Positions 8,212 to 16,831 are shown, counted from the first letter of the stretch. The stretch: 30,187 nucleotides of DNA from Burkholderiales bacterium UBA2459 (GCA_002342365.1 DDPV01000044.1:130179-160365); one strand, 5' to 3'. Numbers and translations: made by a program. The notes: generated from the sequence alone by a model not told the origin.

Positions 8212-8241
8212 GTCAACCTTGAACCGAGCCTAGAATGGGGG
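8212..8241. promoter_or_regulatory. 30-bp divergent spacer between kdsD and the antiporter gene
   Basis: This is the only divergent junction between the left minus-strand operon and the long plus-strand run. It holds the ribosome binding sites of both genes (AAGG for kdsD; a run of G before the antiporter ATG). It is too short for two complete promoters, so -35/-10 elements must lie partly inside the flanking coding regions. I see no convincing sigma-70 pair within it. Confidence 0.4.
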
Positions 8242-10308
8242 ATGTCCGAGTATACAAACCCCGGCCTCTTCGAGCTTGCGCTCGGTCTGATGCTTGCTGT
8301 TACAGCAGCCGTTGTCGCGCTGCGTCGCGTTGGGCAGCCGCCTTTGGTAGCGTATTTGTTTGTCGGCGTCTTGCTCGGCCCCTGGGTATCCCGGGCGCTG
8401 GCCAACGAAGAGGTGGTAAGTCACCTGGGCGAGCTCGGTGTGGTCTTGCTGATGTTCACACTCGGGCTTGAGTTCAATTTGGCGAAGTTGCGCTCGATGC
8501 GACAGCATGTCTTTGTACTCGGTGCCTTGCAAGTTGGCTCGACGCTGATCCTTTCAGTGCTCATGCTCTTGCTGTTACCAGCCTGGATGATCAGCCGCCT
8601 GTTGCCCGCTGAAGCGGACTGGAAAACCGGGTTTGTGATTGGTGCTGCGCTCGCGATGTCTTCCACCGCCTTGATCACCAAACTGCTGGCTGAGCGCAGA
8701 GAGTTGGAAAGTGAGCACGGTCGCCGCGCTTTTGGGGTGCTGTTGTTTCAAGACCTGGCGGTCATCCCGCTTCTGATCGTCATTCCCGCCCTTGGGGGTG
8801 GTGAAACCTTGATCAACGATTTGTTGCTCGCCTTGCTCAAGGCAGCGGTTTTGCTGTTTGTTTTGCTCAGGGTTGGTCCTTATGTGATGCGGCGCTGGTT
8901 TCGCATGGTGGCAAGGCAGCGCTCGCATGAACTCTTTACGGTCAACGTCTTGCTGGCGAGCCTTTTTTTCGCCTGGCTTACGCATGCCGCGGGCTTGTCG
9001 ATGGAGCTGGGCGCTTTTGTTGCGGGCATGCTAATAGCCGAGACGGAATTCAAGGTTCAGGTCGAAGACGACATCAAGCCTTTTCGCGACCTCTTGCTCG
9101 GATTGTTTTTTGTGACGATAGGAATGAAACTCGATGTGCGCGAGTTGCCCGCGATCTGGCCAGAAGTGCTGATGCTGTTGGCCTTGATCATACCGCTCAA
9201 GGCGTTGCTGATTGCGTTTTTGGTTCGTTCGCTCAAGGCCAGTGATGGCATTGCGATTCGCACCGCAATATGGTTGGCACAGGCTGGCGAGTTTGGTTTT
9301 GTGCTGCTCGGCTTAGGCCTTTCAGCAGGCTACTTTCCCGCCTCAACCATGCAGGTGATGCTGGCGGCGATGCTCTTGTCGATGCTGGCAGCGCCCATCC
9401 TGATTCAAAGGGCTGACTGGCTTGCCATGCGCCTTTCCCCGCAGGATTGGATGATGCAATCGGTGCGGATGCAAAACATCGCCAGCAAGGCCTTTGGACG
9501 AAGCGGTCACGTGGTGATTTGTGGATTTGGCAGAAGCGGCCAGAGCCTGGCGCGGCTGTTGCGGAGCGAATCGGTGCAGTATCTTGCGCTTGACACCGAT
9601 CCGGATCGCGTACGGATCGCTTCAAGAGCAGGCGAACCGGTGGTGTATGCCGATTCGTCCAAGCGCGAAGCCCTGATTTCGGTCGGTTTGCAGCGGGCAT
9701 CGGCTTTGGCGATCACCTTTGATGACACAGCCGCCGCAGAACGGGTTTTGCGCCTTGTGAGGCAGCTTGCGCCCAAACTTCCGGTGCTTGTCAGAACCGC
9801 TCACGAGGCGGATATTCTTCGACTGCGTGAAGCTGGCGCGACCGAGGTAATACCGGAAATTGTCGAGGGTAGCCTGATGATGGGCTCGCATGTCATGGCG
9901 CTGGCTGGCGTATCGCTTCCGAAAGTGTTTCGTCGGGTTCGGGAGGTCCGTGCGGCTCGGTATGAAATGCTGCAGGGCTATTTCGAAGGTTCTGACGACC
10001 GGCATGAGGATTTGATCGAACATGACTCGGTGATGCTTCGCAGTATCGAGGTGCCCGAAGACTCGGCTTGGGCCGGCCTGCCTGTTGAGGCATTGATGAT
10101 GAATGACGCCACGCGACTGATCGCGGTCATTCGCCAGGGCCAGCGAATCGCCGCCTCAGACCTTGTGTTCATGGAACCGCAAGATCTTCTCATTCTCACA
10201 GGCAGCGGCGAAGGCCTGCAGGTGATCGAAGAGCGCTTGCTTGAGGAGACTCCGCCGGTCAGAAGTAGCGCCTACGCCAAGGCTTCGGACCGCGGCGCTG
10301 AACCATGA
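8242..10308 (+). CDS. CPA2-family cation:proton antiporter, KefB/KefC-like
   Basis: This 688-residue protein is a monovalent cation:proton antiporter of the CPA2 family. The N-terminal part, to about residue 390, has many hydrophobic helices, with the typical QPPLVAYLFVGVLLGP and GVVLLMFTLGLEFNL segments. An RCK/TrkA-N domain follows from about residue 422 (HVVICGFGRSGQSLARLL, a Rossmann dinucleotide-binding loop) and a TrkA-C domain lies near 590-670. KefB and KefC share this layout; the exact ion is not determined by sequence here. I chose the ATG at 8242 because the frame upstream lies antisense in kdsD and a G-rich site precedes this ATG. The stop overlaps the mlaF start by 4 bp. Confidence 0.92.
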   Translation: MSEYTNPGLFELALGLMLAVTAAVVALRRVGQPPLVAYLFVGVLLGPWVSRALANEEVVSHLGELGVVLLMFTLGLEFNLAKLRSMRQHVFVLGALQVGSTLILSVLMLLLLPAWMISRLLPAEADWKTGFVIGAALAMSSTALITKLLAERRELESEHGRRAFGVLLFQDLAVIPLLIVIPALGGGETLINDLLLALLKAAVLLFVLLRVGPYVMRRWFRMVARQRSHELFTVNVLLASLFFAWLTHAAGLSMELGAFVAGMLIAETEFKVQVEDDIKPFRDLLLGLFFVTIGMKLDVRELPAIWPEVLMLLALIIPLKALLIAFLVRSLKASDGIAIRTAIWLAQAGEFGFVLLGLGLSAGYFPASTMQVMLAAMLLSMLAAPILIQRADWLAMRLSPQDWMMQSVRMQNIASKAFGRSGHVVICGFGRSGQSLARLLRSESVQYLALDTDPDRVRIASRAGEPVVYADSSKREALISVGLQRASALAITFDDTAAAERVLRLVRQLAPKLPVLVRTAHEADILRLREAGATEVIPEIVEGSLMMGSHVMALAGVSLPKVFRRVREVRAARYEMLQGYFEGSDDRHEDLIEHDSVMLRSIEVPEDSAWAGLPVEALMMNDATRLIAVIRQGQRIAASDLVFMEPQDLLILTGSGEGLQVIEERLLEETPPVRSSAYAKASDRGAEP

Positions 10309-11108
10309 CCGACCCGATCATTCGCTTTGACGGCGTTGATTTCGGCTATGGATCGAGGCCCATCTTGCAGGATTTGAGTTTTTCAGTGCAGCAAGGCGAA
10401 CTGCTTGCCATCATGGGGGGGTCAGGTAGCGGGAAAACAACGATTCTGCGACTGATTGGTGCCTTGGTCCGGCAGCAACGTGGCTCGATTCGGGTGCGGT
10501 CACAAGCGCTTGAAGGGCTTGATGCCGATGGTTTGCGTGCATTGCGGCGCCACATGGGTATGCTTTTTCAAGGCGGCGCCTTATTCACAGACTTGACGGT
10601 GTTTGAAAATGTTGCCTTCCCCTTGCGTGAGCACACCCGATTGCCAGAGCGGATGATTCGCGATCTGGTTTTGATGAAGTTGCATGCGGTTGGGTTGCAC
10701 GCGGTAGCCGAGCGTATGCCCTCGGAGCTTTCAGGTGGCATGGCCAGGCGCGTCGCTCTGGCAAGGGCGATTGCTCTGGACCCGCCAATCCTGATGTGCG
10801 ACGAGCCTTTTGCGGGACTCGACCCGATTTCGCTGGGAACGGTGGCTCGCCTTTTGTCCCAGCTTAGCAAAGCGCTCGGTCTCAGCACCTTGCTGGTCAC
10901 CCATGACGTCGAGGAAAGTCTGGCGATCGCTGACCGCATTATGTTGCTCGGACAAGGCCGCATCATGGCTTTGGGCACACCAGCGTCGATGCGCCAAAGT
11001 GAGGATCCCTTTGTGCGGCAATTCATCGACGGTAGCGAGAAGGGACCGGTACCGTTTCACGCCCCTGGGCCAGGCTTAGGCGCCTTACTCGGACTGGACC
11101 GGGGATGA
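10305..11108 (+). CDS. mlaF: Phospholipid ABC transporter ATPase MlaF
   Basis: MlaF is the cytoplasmic ATPase of the MlaFEDB complex, which moves phospholipids between the inner membrane and the MlaC shuttle to keep the outer membrane asymmetric. The 267-residue protein has Walker A GGSGSGKTT at 38-46, the family sequence GMLFQGGALFTDLTVFENVAFPLREH (within 85-110), signature LSGGM at 142-146 and Walker B ending DEP at 166-168. It overlaps the antiporter stop and the mlaE start by 4 bp each, so translation is probably coupled. Confidence 0.96.
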   Translation: MTDPIIRFDGVDFGYGSRPILQDLSFSVQQGELLAIMGGSGSGKTTILRLIGALVRQQRGSIRVRSQALEGLDADGLRALRRHMGMLFQGGALFTDLTVFENVAFPLREHTRLPERMIRDLVLMKLHAVGLHAVAERMPSELSGGMARRVALARAIALDPPILMCDEPFAGLDPISLGTVARLLSQLSKALGLSTLLVTHDVEESLAIADRIMLLGQGRIMALGTPASMRQSEDPFVRQFIDGSEKGPVPFHAPGPGLGALLGLDRG

Positions 11109-11899
11109 TGACCAGCTTGCTGGCACGCGGCTTAAGGTCGATTGGCGCTGCGGTGCTCGAAGCCTTGAGCTATGTTGGCCTGCTTGCAGTTTTTTACGGC
11201 AAGCTCAGCGTGTTGCTCTGGTCTGTCCCGGGTAGACCGCGACTGCTTTTGAGCCAACTCTATGTGGTGGGTAGTCGCTCGCTCGCGATCACGCTGGTAT
11301 CAGGTTTGTTTGTTGGTTTTGTTCTGGGTCTGCAGGGTTACTACACGCTGAACCGCTACGGCGCAGAACAAGCGCTGGGATTGCTGGTCGCTCTTTCCTT
11401 GGTTCGTGAACTCGGCCCGGTGGTGGCAGCGCTCTTGTTTGCGGGTCGGGCCGGCACCGCGCTGACAGCCGAAGTGGGGCTGATGAAGGCAGGCGAGCAA
11501 CTCGATGCGATCGCCATGATGGGTATCGATCCCTTGCAAAGGATTCTTGCGCCACGCTTTGCGGCATGCCTGATTGCCATGCCCTTGCTTGCGGCACTGT
11601 TCTCAGCGATTGGCATCGGAGGGGGCTACGTCGTCGGTGTTGTCCTCATCGGGGTAGACAGCGGCGCCTTCTGGGCTCAGATGCAATCGGGAGTCGATGT
11701 GGTGCATGATGTCGGCAGCGGGGTACTGAAAAGCTTTGTTTTCGGCTGGATCTGTGGTGCGACCGCGCTTACCATGGGTTGGTTTGCGCGCCCCACGCCC
11801 GAGGGCGTTTCCCAGGCAAGCACGCGCGCTGTGGTTGCGTCATCGCTTAGCGTACTTGGCGCTGACTTCCTGCTTACCGCAATTTTATTTGGACAATAA
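11105..11899 (+). CDS. mlaE: Phospholipid ABC transporter permease MlaE
   Basis: MlaE is the inner-membrane permease of the Mla complex. The 264-residue protein contains several hydrophobic helices and the diagnostic permease stretch SLVRELGPVVAALLFAGRAG followed by TALTAEVGLMKAGEQLDAIAMMGIDP (about residues 95-140), including the EQL motif that contacts the ATPase. Two adjacent ATGs occur at the start (11105 and 11108); the first overlaps the mlaF stop. mlaD follows after 11 bp. Confidence 0.95.
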   Translation: MMTSLLARGLRSIGAAVLEALSYVGLLAVFYGKLSVLLWSVPGRPRLLLSQLYVVGSRSLAITLVSGLFVGFVLGLQGYYTLNRYGAEQALGLLVALSLVRELGPVVAALLFAGRAGTALTAEVGLMKAGEQLDAIAMMGIDPLQRILAPRFAACLIAMPLLAALFSAIGIGGGYVVGVVLIGVDSGAFWAQMQSGVDVVHDVGSGVLKSFVFGWICGATALTMGWFARPTPEGVSQASTRAVVASSLSVLGADFLLTAILFGQ

Positions 11900-11910
11900 C
11901 CGAGGTTTTC

Positions 11911-12399
11911 ATGGGCCAGCAGCAATCCACCGGAGCACGAGACCTGGCTGTCGGGCTATTTGTGGTGCTTGGCTTGCTGGCCTTACTTTTTCTTGCACTC
12001 AGAGCGGGGAATATGGGGGGAGTGCAGCTTGCTCCGGGCTACCAGGTGAAGGCAAAGTTTGACAATATCGGTGGCCTCAAAGTTCGTGCCCCGGTGAAAA
12101 GCGCCGGTGTGGTTGTCGGACGGGTGACTTCGATCCGGCTGGACCCTAAGACTTACCAGGCTGAAGTAGTCATGAGTCTCGATCAAGCGGTTGTTTTTCC
12201 GAAGGACAGCTCAGCGCGCATACTCACCTCAGGGCTCCTCGGGGAGCAGTACATTGGCCTGGAGGCAGGCGCCGATCAGCAAAATCTTGTGAACGGATCC
12301 GTCATTACAATGACACAATCAGCGGTTGTCCTGGAATCCTTGATAAGCCAATTTTTGTATCGCAGTGCCGAACAAGCGGGTGCTTCAGATAAGCGATGA
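11911..12399 (+). CDS. mlaD: Phospholipid-binding MCE protein MlaD
   Basis: MlaD is an inner-membrane anchored MCE-domain protein whose hexamer forms the lipid channel above MlaE. The 162-residue protein has one membrane helix at about residues 12-31 (DLAVGLFVVLGLLALLFLAL) and one MCE domain at about 40-118, with typical VKAKFDNIGGLKVRAPVKSAGVVVGRV and SGLLGEQYIGLE stretches. Length fits the family. A GAGG site lies 5 bases before the ATG. Its stop overlaps the mlaA start by 4 bp. Confidence 0.96.
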   Translation: MGQQQSTGARDLAVGLFVVLGLLALLFLALRAGNMGGVQLAPGYQVKAKFDNIGGLKVRAPVKSAGVVVGRVTSIRLDPKTYQAEVVMSLDQAVVFPKDSSARILTSGLLGEQYIGLEAGADQQNLVNGSVITMTQSAVVLESLISQFLYRSAEQAGASDKR

Positions 12400-13244
12400 A
12401 GCAAGGCATCGGTCAAGCTTTGTATGCAATAAAGTCTCTGTTGCCCCCCCGATGGCTCAAACTTTGGCTTTGTGCTCTGGCGCTTTGCCTTACGCAAATC
12501 GCTTGGGCCCAAGTGCAAGGGCTTAACGCGCAAGAAGTGGATTTGGCGCACCCGGCACTGGTGCCAGGCCCGGGCGATCTCGCGGTTGAACCGCTCTCAG
12601 GGTTTCATCCTCCTGACTCTGCTGCGGTGCTTGCAAGCGACCCCTTTGAAGCGATGAATCGCCAGGTCTTTGACTTTAATGAAGGGCTTGACCGAAGGTT
12701 GCTGCGCCCTGCGGCGAGGGTTTACATCAACACCGTGCCCAGGCCGCTTCGCGATGGTTTCAGCAACATGCTGCTTAACCTCGACGATGCCGTGAGTCTT
12801 GTGAATCAGTTGCTTCAGGGCAAACCGGCGAAGGCTGCAACAAGTCTTGTTCGATTTCTCTTTAACAGCAGCCTGGGACTTGCTGGCTTTTTTGATATTG
12901 CCTCGGAAGCGGGCCTTTATCATGAGAGCGAAGATCTCGGTCAAAGTTTTGCAGTATGGGGGGTTCCAAGCGGTCCTTATGTGGTGCTTCCTTTGTTCGG
13001 TCCTTCGACCCTTCGCGATGCTTCAGCGCGAATCATTTTTCAGCCATTTGCGCCCATCAGACAAATTAGCCCCAGCCAAACACGTTATGGCTTGATCACA
13101 GCGGGCCTTCTTGCTTCCCGTGCAGAACTGCTCGAAGCGTCCAATGCATCGGGATTGGTTGTGATCGACCGGTATTTGTTTGCAAGGGATGCATTTTTGC
13201 AGCGTCGTCGCAATCAAATTTATGACGGCGAGCCTCCCGAATAA
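12396..13244 (+). CDS. mlaA: Outer-membrane phospholipid-removal protein MlaA (VacJ)
   Basis: MlaA sits in the outer membrane and withdraws misplaced phospholipids from the outer leaflet, passing them to MlaC. The 282-residue protein has the VacJ domain from about residue 84 (DPFEAMNRQVFDFNEGLD) with the typical GVPSGPYVVLPLFGPSTLRD segment. MlaA is normally a lipoprotein. Here the signal-like segment LWLCALALCLTQIAWA has cysteines at 26 and 31 but neither sits in a lipobox (position -1 is leucine), while AWA|Q at 36-39 fits signal peptidase I. About 45 extra residues separate that site from the VacJ domain. The start overlaps mlaD and no other in-frame ATG lies upstream of the domain. The family is certain; the anchoring mode is open. 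Confidence 0.93.
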   Translation: MKQGIGQALYAIKSLLPPRWLKLWLCALALCLTQIAWAQVQGLNAQEVDLAHPALVPGPGDLAVEPLSGFHPPDSAAVLASDPFEAMNRQVFDFNEGLDRRLLRPAARVYINTVPRPLRDGFSNMLLNLDDAVSLVNQLLQGKPAKAATSLVRFLFNSSLGLAGFFDIASEAGLYHESEDLGQSFAVWGVPSGPYVVLPLFGPSTLRDASARIIFQPFAPIRQISPSQTRYGLITAGLLASRAELLEASNASGLVVIDRYLFARDAFLQRRRNQIYDGEPPE

Positions 13245-13326
13245 AGCCTTGTGGTCTTGCGGGGTTTTGTCTTTCAAACATCATAAAATCAAGAACTCCT
13301 CTGAAAAAATCACGACCGATCGTCTT

Positions 13327-13992
13327 ATGTTTACTGTCACGCAGTCCCACCAGGGGCATGCCCATCCGTTGTTGGCCGCTAAGCTTTTGGGTTGGTTTGC
13401 CTGCGTTTTGATCGCATGCATCACAATGCCTGCGATGGCGCAGCTTCGTGCCGACGAGTTTGTTGGGCGTATCAGCAACGAGATCCTTGAGAAAGTGCGC
13501 CAGCAACGTCAGGAGCTGCTGAGCAATCCCCAAAAACTCAACGAATTCGTGAGTCAAGTGGTCATGCCGCATGTTGATTTTGACCGGATGACAGCGCTCG
13601 CGGTGGGGCGAAGCTGGCGAAGCGCGAGCCCGGAGCAGCAGCAACGCGTGAGCCAGGAGTTTCGCAATCTCCTCACGCGAACCTATGCCGGGGCGCTTCA
13701 GACCTTGCGCGACCAGAAGATTCGGTTAAAGCCATTCCGGGGCGATGCGGCGGACAACGAGGTGGTGGTGCGCTCGGAAATCGTCGGGTCTCGTGGCGAT
13801 CCGATCGGGCTCGATTACCGGCTGTATCGGCAGGGCGAAAGCTGGAAAATTTACGACATCAACATCGCCGGGGTCTGGCTCGTTGAGACCTATCGCAATC
13901 AGTTCGCCTCAGAGATCAACGCCCGCGGGCTGGATGGTTTGATCGCAACCTTGGCCGATCGCAACAAAGCGCTCGACGCGCGAAAATTGTGA
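13327..13992 (+). CDS. mlaC: Periplasmic phospholipid shuttle MlaC
   Basis: MlaC is the soluble periplasmic carrier that moves phospholipid between MlaA and MlaFEDB. With the ATG at 13327 the protein has 221 residues: a long n-region, a hydrophobic core (LLGWFACVLIACITMPAMA, about 20-38) with a cleavage site at AMA|Q, and the MlaC/Ttg2D domain (ADEFVGRISNEILEKVR, then VMPHVDFDRMTALAVGRSWR). Upstream in-frame starts reach into mlaA and read through AT-richer sequence without signal-peptide character, so I rejected them. No clear ribosome binding site precedes the ATG. The 82-bp gap after mlaA is the widest in the mla cluster and contains a TAAAAT at 13284-13289, but no good -35 pairs with it. 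Confidence 0.94.
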   Translation: MFTVTQSHQGHAHPLLAAKLLGWFACVLIACITMPAMAQLRADEFVGRISNEILEKVRQQRQELLSNPQKLNEFVSQVVMPHVDFDRMTALAVGRSWRSASPEQQQRVSQEFRNLLTRTYAGALQTLRDQKIRLKPFRGDAADNEVVVRSEIVGSRGDPIGLDYRLYRQGESWKIYDINIAGVWLVETYRNQFASEINARGLDGLIATLADRNKALDARKL

Positions 13993-14300
13993 TCGCCGGG
14001 CAAGGCCTGCTCAAGCTGCCGCCTGTCTGGGATTTGTCGGTGATGCCAGGGGCTCTGGATGTCGAAATCCGATCGCTTGAGCGCTTGCTGACCGAAGCAG
14101 GCGGTACGCAAGTCCGGGTTGATCTCTCGGCGCTTGAACGCTTTGATTCCTGCGGTCTTGCAGCACTGCTTGAGTTGCAGCGCTGCGCGCTAAGGCAAAG
14201 CGTTGGCTTGCACTGGCAGGCGATGCCGGATGATTTGCTTGAAATCGCCAGGGTTTATGGCGTGTCAAGCTGCTTTCTTGCCGAGGGCGATGATGCATAA
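13989..14300 (+). CDS. mlaB: STAS-domain protein MlaB
   Basis: MlaB is the small cytoplasmic STAS-domain subunit that binds MlaF and stabilises the ATPase. The 103-residue protein shows the STAS core VRVDLSALERFDSCGLAALLELQRCALRQ (about 37-65), including the conserved Asp-Ser-Cys/Ala-Gly turn. The start is a GTG overlapping the mlaC stop (GTGA). Its end overlaps the following ATPase gene by 11 bp, so the whole block from the antiporter to the ATPase looks translationally linked except at the mlaA-mlaC gap. Confidence 0.92.
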   Translation: MIAGQGLLKLPPVWDLSVMPGALDVEIRSLERLLTEAGGTQVRVDLSALERFDSCGLAALLELQRCALRQSVGLHWQAMPDDLLEIARVYGVSSCFLAEGDDA

Positions 14301-15273
14301 AAACCCAAGCGAGCAAGGCCATCCCGCGATTCGTCTCACTGGGGTGTCGAAAACTTATGGCAGCCTGCGTGCTCTGGACGGGATTAGTCTGAGCATTGCG
14401 CAAGGCGAGTTCTTTGGTCTGCTTGGCCCGAATGGCGCTGGGAAAACGTCGCTGATTTCAATCATTGCCGGCCTGAATCGGCCCAGCGAAGGCTCAGTCG
14501 AGGTGATGGGCCTTGATGTGCTGGCCGAACCCGAGCGCGCACGCCGTCAACTCGGTGTGGTCCCGCAAGAACTCGTTTTCGACCCCTTTTTCACGGTGCG
14601 CGAGACGCTCGAACTCACTGCTGGCTACTACGGCGTTAAGGCAAACACCGACTGGATCGATCAACTGCTGCAACAGCTCGATTTGAGTCAGAAAGCCTCA
14701 GCCAATATGCGTGCTTTATCGGGCGGCATGAAGCGCCGTGTGCTGGTCGCGCAGGCGCTGGTTCACCGCCCGGCAGTCATCGTTCTGGACGAGCCGACCG
14801 CAGGCGTGGATGTTGAGCTAAGACAAAGTCTCTGGCGGTTTATCGGCCAACTCAATCAGCAGGGCCACACGATCCTGCTCACCACGCATTATCTTGAGGA
14901 GGCGCAAGCGATGTGCAGCCGTATTGCCATGCTCAAGCAAGGGCGCATCGTAGCGCTTGATCAAACCGCTAAACTGCTTGCGCGTTACGAAGGCGGCGTT
15001 TTGCTTGCGCAATACCGAGACGGAAGCCAGGAGCGATTACCGTTTGCACACTATTTTGACCTGGAAGCACTGATTGCCACGATGCGTCAAAGCGGGCGAA
15101 CAATCGATGCCTTGCAGATCGAAGGCAGCAGTCTTGAGGACGTGTTTCTTGACATCATGCAAGAATCGGGTATCCCGACGTTTGTCGCCGCTGAGCAAGC
15201 CCTTGCGACGGGCGAGTTGACAGCGCCTCAGGCAGCAGCGCAGTCGCAAGCAAAGCTTTCCTCGCGCGTTTAA
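14290..15273 (+). CDS. ABC-2 type transporter ATPase, YadG-like, without adjacent permease
   Basis: This 327-residue ATPase resembles YadG-type exporter ATPases. Walker A GPNGAGKT is at 46-53, the signature LSGGM at 143-147 and Walker B ending DEPTAGVD at 167-174, followed by TTHYLEEAQAMC. The C-terminal region (about 235-300) has the SSLEDVFLDIM element usual in ABC-2 ATPases, then an Ala/Gln-rich tail. In related betaproteobacteria a YadH-like permease gene directly follows; here ibaG begins after only 31 bp. The ATPase must use a permease encoded elsewhere, work with another partner, or be functionally orphaned. All nucleotide-binding motifs are intact. The start is the first of two adjacent ATGs overlapping mlaB. 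The substrate is unknown. Confidence 0.9.
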   Translation: MMHKNPSEQGHPAIRLTGVSKTYGSLRALDGISLSIAQGEFFGLLGPNGAGKTSLISIIAGLNRPSEGSVEVMGLDVLAEPERARRQLGVVPQELVFDPFFTVRETLELTAGYYGVKANTDWIDQLLQQLDLSQKASANMRALSGGMKRRVLVAQALVHRPAVIVLDEPTAGVDVELRQSLWRFIGQLNQQGHTILLTTHYLEEAQAMCSRIAMLKQGRIVALDQTAKLLARYEGGVLLAQYRDGSQERLPFAHYFDLEALIATMRQSGRTIDALQIEGSSLEDVFLDIMQESGIPTFVAAEQALATGELTAPQAAAQSQAKLSSRV

Positions 15274-15304
15274 GCTCGGCATCTTTCTTTTAGGCGGAAA
15301 TTCC

Positions 15305-15544
15305 ATGCTCTCACCTGAAACATTGCGCGGCTACATTGAAGCAGGACTAGACTGCGAGGCCCTGGAGGTCAGCGGTGATGGGCATCATTTTGAAGCGCGT
15401 ATCGTGTGCAAGGCCTTTGAGGGTAAGCGCTTGATCGACCGTCACCAGATGGTCTACGCGGTGCTGGGTGACCGAATGCGCGAGGAGATTCACGCGCTCT
15501 CGATGAAAACGCTCACGCCTGCCGAAGCGCTGCAGGCGCGTTAG
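15305..15544 (+). CDS. ibaG: BolA/IbaG family protein
   Basis: The 79-residue protein is a short BolA-family member of the IbaG (YrbA) type. VSGDGHHFEARIVCKAFEGKRLIDRHQMVY contains the conserved histidine region used for iron-sulphur cluster sharing with monothiol glutaredoxins, and the end SMKTLTPAEA is typical of IbaG. Such proteins act in iron-sulphur trafficking or acid response. The position directly before murA is conserved in many beta- and gammaproteobacteria. An AGGCGGA site precedes the ATG. murA starts 14 bp downstream. Confidence 0.92.
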   Translation: MLSPETLRGYIEAGLDCEALEVSGDGHHFEARIVCKAFEGKRLIDRHQMVYAVLGDRMREEIHALSMKTLTPAEALQAR

Positions 15545-15558
15545 GTTCCTCGCCAGAC

Positions 15559-16815
15559 ATGGACCGATTTTCGATTCAGGGCGGGCATCGTCTTGAGGGT
15601 TGTATCAGCGTTTCAGGCGCGAAAAACGCCGCGCTTCCGATTCTTGCCGCGGGCTTGCTGAGCGCTGAGCCACTCGAGCTGCGCAACGTACCGCAGCTTC
15701 AGGATATCCGCACGATGCAAAAGTTGCTCGCGGGCATGGGTGTCAAGCTTCTTCGTGATGGCGATCGTATGCAGGTCCAGGCCGACGCGGTGAGCTCGGT
15801 TGAGGCACCCTATGAGTTGGTCAAAACCATGCGCGCAAGCATTTTGGTGCTCGGGCCCTTGCTTGCGCGATTCGGCGAGGCAAAAGTTTCGCTACCGGGC
15901 GGTTGCGCGATCGGTCAGCGACCGGTTGATCAGCATGTGAAGGGTTTGCAGGCCATGGGTGCCGAAATCCGCATCGAACACGGTTACCTCAACGCCACAG
16001 CCAGTCGCTTGCACGGGGCGCGGATCGTGACCGATATGGTCACGGTGACCGGCACCGAAAATCTGATGATGGCTGCGGTGCTTGCGCAAGGAACAACGCT
16101 GATTGAAAACGCGGCCCGCGAACCCGAGGTGGTGGATCTGGCCCGGTTGCTGGTAAAAATGGGCGCCAGTATCGAAGGGATCGGAACCGATCGACTGCGC
16201 ATCGAAGGCGTTGAAACACTGAGCGGGACGAGTTATCAGGTGATGCCGGACCGGATTGAAGCGGGCACCTTTTTATGTGCAGCGGCAGCATGCGGCGGAA
16301 GGATCAGGCTTGAAGCGGCAGAGCCTTCAAGCATGGACGCAACCCTCGAAAAACTCAGAGACGCTGGCGCGAAAATCCGTAGCGGCGATGACTGGATTGA
16401 ACTTGAGATGCCGTCGCGACCGCGTGCGGTGAATTTGCGGACCGCGCCTTATCCGGGTTTTGCAACCGACATGCAAGCTCAGTTCATGGCGCTTAACGCT
16501 ATCGCAGACGGCACCTCGGTGATTCACGAAACGATTTTTGAAAATCGTTTCATGCATGTGCTGGAGCTCAACCGACTCGGCGCGAACATCCAAATTGAGG
16601 GAAACACCGCGATCGTGAAAGGTGTGCCGGCCCTATCGGGTGCCACGGTGATGGCCACCGATTTACGAGCCTCAGCGGGTTTGGTGATCGCGGGGATGGT
16701 TGCACGCGGCCCCACCACGATTGAGCGGATTTACCATCTTGATCGCGGTTATGAAGCGATGGAGCGAAAGCTTCAAGCGCTAGGGGCGCAGCTTGAACGC
16801 CTGAAGTCGCGCTAA
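15559..16815 (+). CDS. murA: UDP-N-acetylglucosamine 1-carboxyvinyltransferase MurA
   Basis: MurA transfers enolpyruvate from PEP to UDP-GlcNAc, the first committed step of peptidoglycan synthesis in the cytoplasm. The 418-residue length is standard. Lys22 and Asn23 in the SGAKNAALP motif and the active-site cysteine at 116 in SLPGGCAIGQRPVDQH are present; the Cys means fosfomycin sensitivity of the enzyme is expected. The protein shows the two repeated EPT domains, with TDMQAQFMALNAIADG in the second half. It sits between ibaG and hisG, the usual betaproteobacterial order. Confidence 0.98.
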   Translation: MDRFSIQGGHRLEGCISVSGAKNAALPILAAGLLSAEPLELRNVPQLQDIRTMQKLLAGMGVKLLRDGDRMQVQADAVSSVEAPYELVKTMRASILVLGPLLARFGEAKVSLPGGCAIGQRPVDQHVKGLQAMGAEIRIEHGYLNATASRLHGARIVTDMVTVTGTENLMMAAVLAQGTTLIENAAREPEVVDLARLLVKMGASIEGIGTDRLRIEGVETLSGTSYQVMPDRIEAGTFLCAAAACGGRIRLEAAEPSSMDATLEKLRDAGAKIRSGDDWIELEMPSRPRAVNLRTAPYPGFATDMQAQFMALNAIADGTSVIHETIFENRFMHVLELNRLGANIQIEGNTAIVKGVPALSGATVMATDLRASAGLVIAGMVARGPTTIERIYHLDRGYEAMERKLQALGAQLERLKSR

Positions 16816-16831
16816 GGCAAACTTTCGACCG

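Noticed and set aside
8005..8241. Upstream extension of the antiporter frame into kdsD
   Set aside because: It is antisense to the conserved SIS domain of kdsD, and the ATG at 8242 gives a normal CPA2 N-terminus with a G-rich site before it.
10920..10935. GCGATCGC octamers resembling the cyanobacterial HIP1 repeat
   Set aside because: I noticed only a couple of copies (near 10924 and 18080), both inside coding sequence, which is not enough to suggest a dispersed repeat family.
13180..13326. Upstream extension of mlaC into the end of mlaA
   Set aside because: The added residues have no signal-peptide character and overlap mlaA by 65 bases; the ATG at 13327 gives a good signal peptide.
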